From: Aradus depressus
Lineage: Eukaryota; Arthropoda; Insecta; Hemiptera; Aradidae
Assembly: GCA_963662175.1 (NCBI GenBank)
Contig: OY759225.1
Coordinates: 5,157,107 to 5,221,106 of the forward strand
DNA length: 64,000 nucleotides
Direction: 5' to 3'
The position numbers and the translations under genes were made by a program. Below the pieces are notes generated by a model. It did no database searches and was not told the DNA's origin. It saw only the letters and a list, made by a program, of their open reading frames with translations. Shown here piece by piece: positions 1 to 10,616 of the stretch. The first letter of the stretch is position 1, and each line of letters starts with the position of its first letter.

Positions 1-135
1 CTTAGTTTTCAAGATTTAAGGCAGGTGATTGAAAAACATATTGAGTTGGCAGATGTTAAAAATGATAATAGGAATTTAACAGTTGAATACTCCTGGATGC
101 AATCACTATTCTCAGTACATTTCACAAGTATCTTA
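1..135 (+). pseudogene. Env-like fragment, tail of the preceding unit
   Basis: The window starts inside the same Env-derived stretch found at 31,315-31,455 at the end of U2, including the residues RQVIEKH. It joins AT-rich sequence rather than the rest of the Env coding region, so it is an internally deleted remnant. Its presence at position 1 shows that at least one more unit, of the U2 type, lies to the left of the window. Confidence 0.6.
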
Positions 136-1004
136 CTCACCTGAACTGTGATCTAAACTTCACTTAGAAGATAAAATTAGGAATAATATCGATCCTTCAG
201 AAACTATCGATATAAAAAATTATAATAATCACCTTTGATTATCTCATGATTTATTTTCTCCTTACACCAGAAAAAGAAGTTGGAAAAATGCAAATTACGT
301 TATTAAAATCACACTCAACTAATTAAAATTTGTAACTTAAAAGCGATAACTATTGTGATGAAGAAACCAGGAAAAAGGGGGGCGTCATGTTGATATTTTT
401 TCTTACTATATTTCATGCATTTCGGGAGTTATCAAGGCCACAGACACACAGACCTGGAAATGTTTTGAAACTCGTTCATCTTAAGTATATTATACTTATT
501 TATATATATTGAGAGGGCTGGTGTGGACATCTAGGGACCTAAGCATCCAATGCAGCAATCCCTTCTTTGTTAGCTCTTCCCTCAAATTGAGGAATATATA
601 TTCAACCATATAATATCATCTATGTGGTTGAATATACATTCCTAGTAATATTATTACTCCATAAGGAAAATGGAAAATTTGTTCTGAACAACTAAAATAG
701 TCAAAAAAGAAATATAGAGTACATGAGGTCCTTGTGCCCCCGATTCCTAATATTTCTTGAAAACACTTCTACAGCATGTCGGTAAATGCTTCAATCATAT
801 GGAATGATATTACACCATAAAAAAAAATGGAAAATATCTTCTGAACGACTGAAATAAGTGAAGACTCGTTTTTTGATATGCTTAAGTCTTTGTTATAACA
901 TTGATTAAGTAATGAAGACGTAAAGACAAGGAAGGTTATGATTTTCCCGGCTAATACAGCAAACAATAAATTGTGTCTTCAACAAATAGTTAAATTGAAA
1001 TATA

Positions 1005-1363
1005 GGTTAGGTTAGGTTTTATGACTCATGCCCGGGCTTTAACTACGAGGTCATATCGCCTACTACCAGAGCGTTCTTGCATCACTCTGGTGGACATGAT
1101 CACGACTCTACTGTGGGGGTCCTAAATTTTACCAACCCTAAATTTTTATTCACCTAGGGTGGTAGGAGGGGTCTTTAACGAGTACCCTACCTGACATCGT
1201 ACAGCCTCGGGATTATCGCTTAACGTCACATCCGAAAGACGGCGTGCCTAAGTTCATTTTACCTCCCAGATAAAATGAACTAAGGGCCTCGGTCGGGTTT
1301 CGAACCCACGATCTTGAGCTCAAAGACAGGCACGCATACCACTGCGCTACCGGCGCCCTCTAA
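1005..1363 (-). mobile_element. tRNA-derived SINE in U1
   Basis: On the minus strand the element starts with GGGCGCCGGTAGCGCAGTGG, which contains an RNA polymerase III A box, followed about 40 bases on by a B-box-like GGGTTTCGAACCCG. The tail is AACCTAACCTAACC. It is flanked by a 13 bp direct repeat AAATTGAAATATA (992-1004 and 1364-1376), the mark of target-primed insertion. The same insertion with the same flanks occurs in U2, U3 and U4, so it predates all the unit duplications. It is not a functional tRNA gene: the body continues about 280 bases past the B box. Confidence 0.85.
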
Positions 1364-1376
1364 AAATTGAAATATA

Positions 1377-3369
1377 TTTATTTATGAAACACAAATCATA
1401 ATAAATTAATTTAAAAAATAATAATAAAACATACCTACTTATTTTTTCAAAAATTGTTTATTCCATAATAAAATTCATAGAGTACAGGTTCGTGTATACC
1501 ATTTGAAGAGATGTTGAATTTTGCAAGTTTCCATGGCACCGTACTCCCAAACATATGAACATAGGTATACATACTTTTTCAAGTATTCACAATACTACAT
1601 CTTTTAAAAAAATAACTAACATAATAATAACAAAACATTCTTTTAAAAATGGGTAGAAAATGCATCGTTATGAAAAGTATAATACTGTTTTCGTACCTTT
1701 TGGTGGAAACAGTAATATAACATTTGGCGGAACTAACATCTTAGATTATATACCAAAAGTATAATATATAAGTATATACATGTAAGAATATATAAATTTG
1801 TTTTTTTCAAATATTCACAAAAGTACAAGGTTTAAAAGAATAACTTTTTACAAAACATTATTTAAAAAATAAGCGTTCATTGCCTTATCCTTTTCCTGGT
1901 CGCTTTTATTAGAATTAGAATTCCGGGTCTTTAATGAGTAGATGACATTGCTCATACCCGGAACCACCAGAATAGAATAGAATGGTTTTTATTAAAAGAA
2001 TCATCATTTCGAGAAATATACAAAGAAAACAACTGTGTAATAAAATTGATGTCTAAAAAACAACTTGATTTTTTTTTTTTTTCCATTTGTGTGAGATTGA
2101 CCTTCGACTAGGAAGCCCTATGATATTTCATGATTATTTTTATTTTTTGATTTATTTTTTATTGGAGGAAAAAACACAAATTTCTCAGTTTTCCCTATAC
2201 GAAAACTAAATAAATTTTATATAGGCGTATTTAGCATGTCGAGGGCTACACCGAGAAATGTCTCGGTTCAAATATCTCAATATTAATCACACTTAAAATT
2301 TTATCCTGAGGGAGTTGGCTTGCAAAAATTAACATCTCATTTTTTTTAAATTCTTTATTTCGAATATTTACAATCGTTATAAACCATGAGTAAATTTGAT
2401 GAATGACAAAACATTAAAATATACAATAAAAGAAAGAGAGAGACAAATATATATACAAGTTATAGTAACAAATATTGTACACCCCATCATAATTCCTGCA
2501 TCCTCATCATTCTTTCCTAGTATTGTTTACGACATTCTTTCCCATCTTGCATTTTCCACTTTCCCAGGATCCTCAGTCTATCCCTGGCTCCCGTGTTGCT
2601 AACACCTCCTTTCTGACTTAGTGAATATAAGTTTCAGTTAAGTGAATGTTAAATAAAGTTCAATTTTTTTAAAAAGCAATTACGGTGTGAACTTTACAAA
2701 ACTTACATATATATACATCGAAAGAATATGATCATATACAAAATAAAAGTAAAGAAAAAAAAGAAAAAAAAACTATGCAAATAGTATAATATGTACAAAA
2801 CAAAGTGAAAATATTAAATTTAAATAATAATAAACAAACAATAATAATAAAGATAAAATAAAATGAACCCCTCGAACTTAATGGGGGCAGGGGAGGCCGC
2901 GGGGGCTCGAGTGATCCCCCCTGTCTTCGAGCCCCGCCAATCACTGTCCAGCAGTGGAGGCAGGTCAAGAAGGAGTATCTCATTTTTAAATAGACAAAAC
3001 GGAAGACAAAGATTGAATGAAGAGTGAGGGGTGTTTTCACGATTCGATGTTATGGAGGGGATATTTCACCAATAGAATATCCATTGAAATAAATTGACTC
3101 CGTCTCAAAACCCTTATTTCTTCTACTTATATAAAGTATATATTTATATATATTTCTATCAAATATCCACAAAACTACAATTAAAAGAAAATCCTTTTAC
3201 AAAACATTATTATAAAAATTAGCAGAAAATGTATCATTATGAAAAGAATGCCATCCTCTTTGTAGAAACAAAGTAGCATTTATGTCTTCTGATTTTCCTG
3301 AGAACAAGAGGAATCATCCTATTTACGTATCAGACAACCTACAACTTGGTTTCAATCCATTTAGCGGAT
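1377..3369. other. AT-rich non-coding flank of U1
   Basis: No coding sequence I can support. It contains a ~39 base potential hairpin at 1923-1961 (CCGGGT and ATGAG arms), also found at about 22,357, 33,290 and 50,021. A GC-rich block at 2868-2960 holds an inverted repeat GGGGCTCGA / TCGAGCCCC. The rest is poly-A/T and the 3' flank shared by all zinc-finger genes. The same stretch recurs at 32,751-34,736 in U3. Confidence 0.6.
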
Positions 3370-3710
3370 CGACTAAGACCGTGTTAACAGACGAACAGAT
3401 TTTCTGCAAATCACCATTCAATCTTCACAACTATAGCTGCACAACTTACTATGGAAAGGTTTATCTCACTTATGTATCAACATATGCTTCTTCAAACAGT
3501 AAAATTGTTTACAACTGTAGCTACAGTATGAACATTGGAACCTTTTTTGCGCATTTCTCTTCAAAGAGTCTTCCGATGTTGGCCGTGTGTCCAGCTATGG
3601 AGTGAAGGCTCTTATATGCCGCCAAACAATGTGCTTCCTAAGTCTGCCTAGGCTGGCTGACGTATGACTACAGTGAAAACACATCATCCGCACGGAGGCA
3701 ACAGCATCAC
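3370..3710 (-). pseudogene. One-finger C2H2 zinc-finger pseudogene, U1
   Basis: Minus-strand relic of the zinc-finger exon. It starts after a splice acceptor (TTTCAG at 3711-3716 on the minus strand) like the intact genes and keeps the N-terminal CFHC finger, the RFQCSYCSYSC finger and the C-terminal SKLCSYSC segment. All tandem fingers between them are gone. In-frame stops occur in the IRAFTP/LDTR region (TAG), after the finger's HMLIHK (TGA) and near the C-terminus. No copies of the two small upstream exons lie behind it. It sits about 900 bp downstream of the active-looking gene and shares its 3' flank, so it arose by local duplication and finger loss. Confidence 0.75.
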
Positions 3711-4612
3711 CTGAAACAGATTGATTTAAATATCTTTAAAGACTTTGTGCTAAGAGAAAATACAGAGCTTGACAAATACATTGCAGTTCTCTATTGGTCT
3801 TCTATCATCTGTCTCTCGTAGATCGAGAATAACAATAATGAGACCTATATAAAACATAAAAAGGCTATTTATGTTTCAAATCATTTTTTATGCGATCGCA
3901 ATCATTAAAAAAATAACGGACAGAAAAGGAACAAAACTGTTCAAAATACTTTCTTGTCGTCGACTTGTTTCTGAAAATAACTTTTCAAATTTGGTATTAG
4001 GAAGAATATTAACACCTCATTTACAAGTACCCACAGCCAAGACATGCAATATTTCCCATTGGACTTTTTGTTCACTTTTTATTTTAAGATAAACTCAATT
4101 TTCTTAGTTTTCCCTACATGATATAAAAATAAATTTTATATCAGCGTAGTCAGCATGTCGAGGGCTACACCGAGAAATTTCTCGATTCAAATTTCTCAAT
4201 ATTAATCACACTTAAAATTTTATCCTGAGGGAGTTGGCTTGCAAAAACTAACATCTCATTTTTAAAGAGAGAAAATGGAAGACAAAGATTGAATAAAGAG
4301 TGAGGGGTGTTTTCACGATTCGATGTTATGGAGGGGATATTTCACCAGTAGAATATCCATTGAAATAAATTGACTCCGTCTCAAAACCCTTATTTCTTCT
4401 ACTTATATAAGGTATATATTTATATGTATTTTTATCAAATATCCACAAAACTACGTTTAAAAGAATAACTTTTAATCAATTTTATTTTAAAATTAGTAGA
4501 AAATGTATCATTATGAAAAGTATGCCATCCTATTTGAAGAAACAAAGTAGCATTTATATCTTCCGATTTTCCTGAGAACAAGAGGAATCATCCCATTTAC
4601 GTATCAGACAAC
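3711..4612. other. Spacer between zinc-finger pseudogene and gene, U1
   Basis: Intron-like and 3'-flank sequence. Positions 4,090-4,612 repeat the 3' flank at 2,220-3,390 (GTGAGGGGTGTTTTCACG at about 3,025 and 4,302). A 73-codon open frame at 3871-4092 has no recognisable features and also appears in U3 only as part of the unit duplication. Confidence 0.5.
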
Positions 4613-6713
4613 CTACAACTTGGTTTCGATCCATTTAGCGGATGGACTAAGACGAACAGATTTTCTACAAATTACCATTGAATCTTTACAACTATAGTTG
4701 CACAACTTACTATGGAAAGGTTTCCCTCCCTTATGTATCAATATATGCCTCTTCAAACTGTTAGATGCTCTACAAACAAAGTTGCACAAGGTACATTGGA
4801 AAGGTTTCTCTACCTTATGTACCAACATATGCTTCTTCAAATAGTTAGCCAATTTACAACTGTAGCTGCACGACGTACATTGGAAAGGTTTCTCTCCCTT
4901 ATGCATCAACATATGCCTCTTCAAATTGGTAGATCCTCTACAACTGTAGTTGCACAACGTACATTGGAAAGGTTTCTCTCCCTTATGTATCAACATATGC
5001 CTCTTCAAATAGTTAGATTCTCTACAACTATAGTTGCACAACGTACATTGGAAAGGTTTCTCTCCCGTATGAATCAACATATGCCTCTTCAAATTGTTAG
5101 ATTCTCTACAACTATAGTTGCACAACGTACATTGGAAAGGTTTCTCTCCCTTATGCATCAACATATGCCTCTTCAAATTGTTAGATTCTCTACAACTATA
5201 GTTGCACAACGTACATTGGAAAGGTTTTTCTTCCTTATGTATCAACATATGCCTCTTCAAGCTGTCAGCTACTGTAAAGCTATAGTTGCACAACGTACAT
5301 TGGAAAGGTTTCTCTCCCTTATGTATCAACATATGCCTCTTCAAATTGTAAGATTCTTTAAAACTATAGTTGCACAACGTACATTGGAAAGGTTTTTCTT
5401 CCTTATGTATCAACATATGCCTCTTCAAGCTGTTAGCTACCGTACAGCTATAGTTGCACAACGTACATTGGAAAGGTTTCTCTCCTGTATGTTTCAACAT
5501 ATGCCTCTTCAAACAGTTAGCTAATCTACAACTGTAGCTGCACGACGTACATTGGAAAGGTTTCTCTTCCTTATGTATCAACATATGAGTCTTCAAATTG
5601 CCTGATGCTCTACAACTGTAGGTGCACAACGTACATTGGAAAGGTTTCTCTTCCTTATGAACCAATATATGAGTCCTCAAATAGCCAGATGCTCTACAGC
5701 TGTAGCTACACAACGTACATTGGAAAGGTTTCTCTTCCTTATGTATCAATATATGAGTCTTTAAATTGCTAGGTACTCTACAACTGTAGGTGCACAACAT
5801 ACATTGGAAAGGTTTCTCTTTCTTATGTATCAGTATATGAGTCTTTAAATTGCTAGATTGTCTACAACTGTAGTTGCACAACGTACATTGGAAAGGTTTC
5901 TCTCCTGTATGTAACAACATATGCCTCCTCAAATTGCTAGATACTCTACAACTGTAGTTGCACAGCGTACATCGGAAAGGTTTCTCTCCTGTATGTATCA
6001 ACTTATGATTCTTCAAATTGTAAGAATCTTTACAACTGTAGCTACAGGATGAACATTGGAACCTTTTTAGCACATTTCTCTTCAAAGAGCTAATGTTATT
6101 GTCTTCCGATGTTGACCGTGTGTCCAGCAGTGAAGTGACGGCTCTTATATGCCGCCAAACAATGTGTTTTCTGAGTCTGCCTAGGCTGGCTGACGTATGA
6201 CCACAGTGAAAACACACCATCCATACGGAGGCAACAGCATCACCTGAAACAGATTGGAATAAATATCTTTAAAGACGTTGTGCTACCGCAAGGCGCTTGA
6301 TAAATACACTGCAGTTCTCTATTGGTCATCTATCTATGTCTCTCGTATATCGATAAAAACAATAATCAGACCTTTATAGACTCCGGTCTATGGACCGCTA
6401 GCTAAGAATAAGACTACACATAAAATGAAGTATGCTACAGTTTGGACAGACTTACAGCAGTGATTCTCTATCAGCAGCTCCGGTTCTTCTTTAATATAAA
6501 CTTTCCGTTCTTCTTTGATGTGGTTATTTCGTTCTTCAAAATCTGAAAAGTAGTTATCTCAGATAGTACAATATAACCGAAAAGAACCGACCTTGACAGG
6601 TCATGCTTTAAGTTTCACACCCTATAGTGTACTCTACTTACAGACAGCAACAGAGGTTTCCTCTTCTGAGAGGTTTGGCTCCTGTTTAATGTACATCCTT
6701 CTGTCACCTTGGC
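4613..6713 (-). CDS. C2H2 zinc-finger protein with 16 tandem fingers, U1
   Basis: Likely nuclear DNA-binding protein. Three coding exons are visible on the minus strand: 6713-6642 (72 bp), 6542-6456 (87 bp) and 6243-4613. All have AG acceptors and GTAAGT donors, and all junctions fall after codon base 1, so they join in frame. The first two exons encode acidic segments with MYIKQEP and VYIKEEP, which fit the SUMO consensus. The large exon begins with an N-terminal finger (CFHC...H-X4-H), then 16 tandem fingers of 28 residues linked by TGEKPFQ or KGEKPFQ-type linkers, and ends with a degenerate SKLCNYSC motif and a basic tail. Most fingers have Cys where the family usually has the core Phe (NYSC). 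The true start may be in an exon further upstream; the first Met seen is in MYIKQEP. Neighbours are retroelements. Expression is not shown. Confidence 0.8.
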
Positions 6714-7462
6714 CTGTCAACATGAATAATAACTGTTAATATAGTTAGTAAGTTATTGTGACTCATTACAAGGTCATATCGCCTATATAATTGTGGTCGT
6801 ATTGGTCCTTGGTTATTGGTTCTCAAATCTGAGGACAAAATAGTGATTGGTAAATCCGGGACTCGTGAATTTGAGTCAAAAATATACGTAGCTATCAGGG
6901 AATACTATCAATGTTATTATTATACATCCAGTAACTTGATCACATGGATCACTGTAAGACTTACATACTTAGTATATATTATACCTCCTAAAAAACTATC
7001 TTGGTTTTTACTATATGGCACTTTCAAATATCTTTATATCCATTTTCAATACCTTTATTACTTAACGAAACATATATGATTCTATTCAATATAATATAAA
7101 CACGAATTCGTGCTCTTTCTTGTTCTTTAGTCAAAAGCGGGGCTACAATCTGTTGAGAAAACACAGGGCTATATCATTGTTCAAGTATTTATTTATATTT
7201 TTTATTGATGAGAATCTAGTTGATGTATTCTGCTCAGGGGTTCACCCACGTTAGGGGAAATGGTTGAAAACCTGCAGTCAAAGTCTAACTGATATTAAAA
7301 ATAAATTAATCTGCTCATGTCAAATTGTCGTGAGAAACTTGGGCTACGATAATGCCATAAACATAGTAAATGTTAAACTGGCCATTACCAAACAAGAATA
7401 TAATTTTAAAAAACTATCAAACCAAAGGTAGGTCAAAAATTTTTTTATAAGCAAAAACCACA
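6714..7462. other. Upstream region of U1 zinc-finger gene and left end of errantivirus-like remnant
   Basis: No coding sequence recognised. It includes SINE scraps at 6758-6790 and, at 7136-7196, the single-copy sequence from which the 61 bp satellite at 55,134 could derive. Positions 7231-7262 (GGTTCACCCACGTTAGGGG) resemble a retroelement primer-binding region, but no matching long terminal repeat pair was found. Confidence 0.45.
7136..7196 (+). repeat. Single-copy homologue of the 61 bp satellite, U1
   Basis: The stretch containing CTGTTGAGAAAACA, GGGCTATAT and TTGTTCAAGTATTTA aligns with the satellite monomer at 55,134-60,693 over nearly its whole length, with about one difference in seven. 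Here it occurs once, in its unit context. Confidence 0.7.
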
Positions 7463-7577
7463 ATGGCCCCAACAATACCAAAAACCATAGCCTTCCCCAC
7501 AGACTAACTGGCAACAATTCAATCCGCGGACTTTTGGCCAATATAACAATTGGCATCAACAAACTTTTCACGCGGGA
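7463..7577 (+). pseudogene. Possible Gag N-terminal fragment, U1
   Basis: An open stretch starting [14 protein letters not shown] precedes the LINE fragment and the protease region of the errantivirus-like element. In U1 and U3 it stops after PTD, while in U2 (26443) it runs on to [12 protein letters not shown]. Assignment to Gag rests on position only; the residues are not diagnostic. Confidence 0.3.
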
Positions 7578-7724
7578 GGACAAAGAAGAAGAGGTAGACC
7601 CCGCTTACGTTGGCTGGAGGACGTCCTCAGAAGGATGGGTGTGAGAAGATGGAGACGGGAGGCTGAGGATAGAGAAGAATGGCGGAAGATCGTTGCGGAG
7701 GCCCAGGTTCTAGAAGGACCGTAG
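7578..7724 (+). pseudogene. C-terminal fragment of a non-LTR retrotransposon ORF, U1
   Basis: Encodes [20 protein letters not shown] followed by [12 protein letters not shown] and a stop. The RPRLRW...W...REEWR pattern is familiar from the extreme C-terminus of reverse transcriptase ORFs of several insect LINE groups. Only this end remains, as expected of a heavily 5'-truncated copy. It lies between the Gag and protease parts of the errantivirus-like element and so interrupts it. The clade cannot be set from so short a piece. Confidence 0.6.
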
Positions 7725-7741
7725 CGCCAGGGAAAGTTAAG

Positions 7742-8247
7742 TAAAAGTAAACTTTTCAAAATGTTGACAAAAAAGAAGGAACCTCCAGACCCATATCCGT
7801 GTTAGATTTAAATCTCCTGAACAAATCACTTCCGTATTTTATTGATACTTTACAACGTAAGTGGATGATTGATAAGGGATCAGAAAAAAATTATATTTGT
7901 AATAGAGCAGTATTCCCAAATGTTGAAAGACATGAAGAATTTTACAGTAAAAACTCCCAACGGAGAGACATCAGGTAATCGATATGTGTATTTAAAATTA
8001 CTTTCTATATTTCCGAATTTTACATCGTTAGTTACATTTTATATTTTTGATTTTAGTAATAAATATGATATTCTGTTAGGCGGCATGAAACCTAGACCTT
8101 AGACCTAGATAGTAGCGTAGATTTTAAAAGTAAGATATTAAATAATAAGTACGAAAATAAACCTCTATTAATTGTTATTAAAACTCCGGAATAAAAATAA
8201 GTCCCGGAAAACAAATTGTCAGGTGAAAGTAAATAAAGAGAAAAGTA
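7742..8247 (+). pseudogene. Retroviral-type protease remnant, U1
   Basis: Part of the errantivirus-like pol. The frame reads YFIDTLQRKWMIDKGSEKNY: the catalytic DTG of the aspartic protease is DKG here, so the active site is lost. The downstream segment NKYDILLGG, typical of the far end of these proteases, is in another frame and is followed by stops. In U2 the same place reads DTGS and in U3 a stop codon replaces the Gly. Confidence 0.7.
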
Positions 8248-9045
8248 GGGTATATTTGGCTACTTCTGTATCTGTCAAAAGGCCTATGTTATGGTACAGA
8301 AGTGCCAAGGCTTGAAGGGACCAGGGGGTCACCCTGGGTCTCGTGGATTTAAAGGGACCGTTGACTCCAGACATTCCTTTGATACAAGTCAATGGTGTGT
8401 CAAATGTTTGGTATGGTTGCTATCTCAGTGAAATTTTATTGAAAACGCGAGCACCAGATGTAAACAACGGGGTGAGAGGTCATTCAACCTTCAGTGACTC
8501 AATGAGTGGAGGGGGTCCAATTGTCATCAGATGTAAACATTTTGGTAAGGTTGCTATCCCTGTGAAATGTTTTTGAAAACGCGAGCACCAGATGTAAACA
8601 ACGGGGTGAGAGGTCATTCTACCTTCAGTGAGTCAATGTAAAGTCAGAAGTTATTGTGGAATCTCGTTGACCTTCCTCCAGAAGACAGGTCTCTCCACCA
8701 ACATTTGCATATCATTTACTTTCAGATCAGCCCCCCCCCCCCCCCCCCCCCCACATCTCATGCCACCTCTCTTATCTCCCTTAACTTCCTCAAATGTGCT
8801 TTCGCTTTGTCACAGCGAGGAGGCATAATTGATTCATATGATCAAGAACCAAGAGAAGCAGAATTCCGTTATTTTTTATTTTTATCTATTTTTGTTTGAG
8901 TTCTATCACCATCAGGTTGCAATCTGTCCATATGCTCGGGGGTTATCTACAAGCTGAGAGGGTGCCCCCTGGTCCCTTTAAGCCTTGGCACTTCTGTATC
9001 ATAACATGAGCCTTTCAATAGATACAGAAGTAGCCAAATATACCC
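8248..9045. mobile_element. ~800 bp TIR element inserted in pol, U1
   Basis: Ends are inverted repeats about 90 bp long. The left end begins GGGTATATTTGGCTACTTCT and the right end is its reverse complement with few mismatches. Inside are a direct duplication of about 140 bp (GCGAGCACCAGATGTAAACA at about 8,450 and 8,582) and a run of about 22 C at 8,730. No transposase is present, so it is non-autonomous. A clear target duplication is not visible. It separates the protease from the rest of pol. Confidence 0.7.
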
Positions 9046-10560
9046 ACTGGAAAAGGTATAGAAATAATAAAAAATTCAAGAATTGTTTTATTGAAGGTCT
9101 CGTAGACATAACAAATAATGAATGCCAAGTGACACTTCACTCCAATCATCCTGAGTTGATGACCATTTGTCCTCAACCAATGGAAATTGATGAAGTAGAA
9201 TCAATTATTGATATCGATTCCTCTAGTTCTATCTTTTGTCCTTCTAGGAGAGATGAGATAATCCGAGACACTCCAAATCTATTAAGAACAGACCGTCTTA
9301 ATGACGAGGAAAAAAGATTTATTCTTAACTTAGTCAAGAAATACCCAGAAATTATAAAACGTGATCAGGACGCTCTAACTTGTACAGGACTACTGAAACA
9401 TACTATTAGAACAGTCAATGAAAACCCTATATATTCGGGAATTATAGATACCCTCATATATTCAAAAAGGACATAGAACTAGAAATAGAAAAGTCATTGA
9501 AAAATAAAATTATACAACATAGCAACTCCCCATACAACAGTGCCATCTAGGCCGTACCAAAAAAAATGGAAGCCTCAGGTTATGTATTTTTCAACTATAG
9601 ACCTAGCGTCCAGTTTCCACCAAATCGAAATGTCTCCAGAATCTGTTCCCAAAGCGGCCTTCTCAAGAGAAAAGGGTCATTTCGAATTTCTGAGAATGCC
9701 TTTCGGTTTGAAAAATGCACCTCCAAGCTTCCAACGCGCTATGAATTTAATTTTTGCGGACATGGAAAATGTTTTAATCTACATGGACGACATCATTATA
9801 TTTATCGACACGCTGTTAGAACATCTACAGAGAGTTTTTGAGAGCTTAAAACAATATAACTTAAAAATTCAGTTCAACAAGACAGAGTTCTGTAAAAAAG
9901 AGCTACTGTATCTTGGTCATATCATAGGGATTTCCTCTGCCCCTCAAAATTAGAAGCTATATCAACATTTCCTCTACCAAAAACTACGAAGGAAGAAAAC
10001 AATTCCTGCGATTGACAGGCTCTTACCGCAAGAAGATAAAAGATTATGCAAAGATTGCAAAATCTCTAAAAATAGCCTTACGTACGGACAAGAAATTAAA
10101 TTCTAATGAGCCCTCGTTTATTAACGCTTTTGAAACACTCAAAAACCTTTGAATTTCCAGTCCAATACTTCAACTACCAGACCTTGACAAACAATTCACA
10201 CTGACTACAGACAAATTTGGCATTAGGAGCCGTGCAATCACAAAACATTAACGAAAAAGACCTACCAGTCTGTTTTGCATCAAGAACCTTAAACGAACAA
10301 GAAGAAATATTAAGCACTATCGGAAAAGAATGCTTAGGAATAGTCTGGTCTCCGGTAAATACTTTCGATCATATCTTTACGGACGACAATTTACACTAAA
10401 AACTGACCATAAGCCACTCCAATGGCTAGACAACATGAAAAAGCACAACGCTGAATTACTACGTTGGGAAACGCAACTCACTCACTATTACTTCCAAATT
10501 CAGTACATAGAGAGAAAATCTAACAAAGTTGCTGACGCCCTATCTCCAACCTGACGAACT
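9046..10560 (+). pseudogene. Gypsy/errantivirus-like pol remnant (RT and RNase H), U1
   Basis: Plus-strand pol fragment in several frames. It begins with the protease-RT linker, ending near ENPIY. An in-frame stop stands before [10 protein letters not shown], and the coding sequence then jumps to [16 protein letters not shown], so the RT stretch between these is deleted. The rest of RT has [14 protein letters not shown] and the catalytic YMDD. RNase H follows in two further frames, with CFASRTLNEQE and TDHKPLQWLDN and ending KVADALS. A stop within NAFETLKNL is present in U1 but not U3. Not functional. Confidence 0.85.
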
Positions 10561-10616
10561 ATTGAACAACGATAACAACCAAGAAATGATTGACATAAGC
10601 TCAGTAACATTACTTA

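Noticed and set aside
1003..1020. TTAGG-type repeats as telomeric DNA
   Set aside because: Only two to three units, and they form the tail of an internal SINE copy with target duplications on both sides.
2732..3040. 102-residue minus-strand ORF (also 34099-34407)
   Set aside because: Hydrophobic low-complexity translation of AT-rich flank and the zinc-finger 3' region; no start context or homologous feature.
3871..4092. 73-residue ORF between pseudogene and gene
   Set aside because: No motif, signal peptide or membrane segment. The U3 copy is explained by the unit duplication.
4712..5524. Long plus-strand open frame antisense to the U1 zinc fingers (also at 23083, 23956, 36079 and 51478)
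   Set aside because: It is the opposite strand of the 84 bp finger repeat; the period is a multiple of three, so one open copy keeps the frame open through all. No independent features.
7231..7262. Primer-binding site of a complete LTR element
   Set aside because: The sequence resembles such a site, but no matching 5' and 3' LTR pair could be found for the U1-U3 errantivirus-like remnants.
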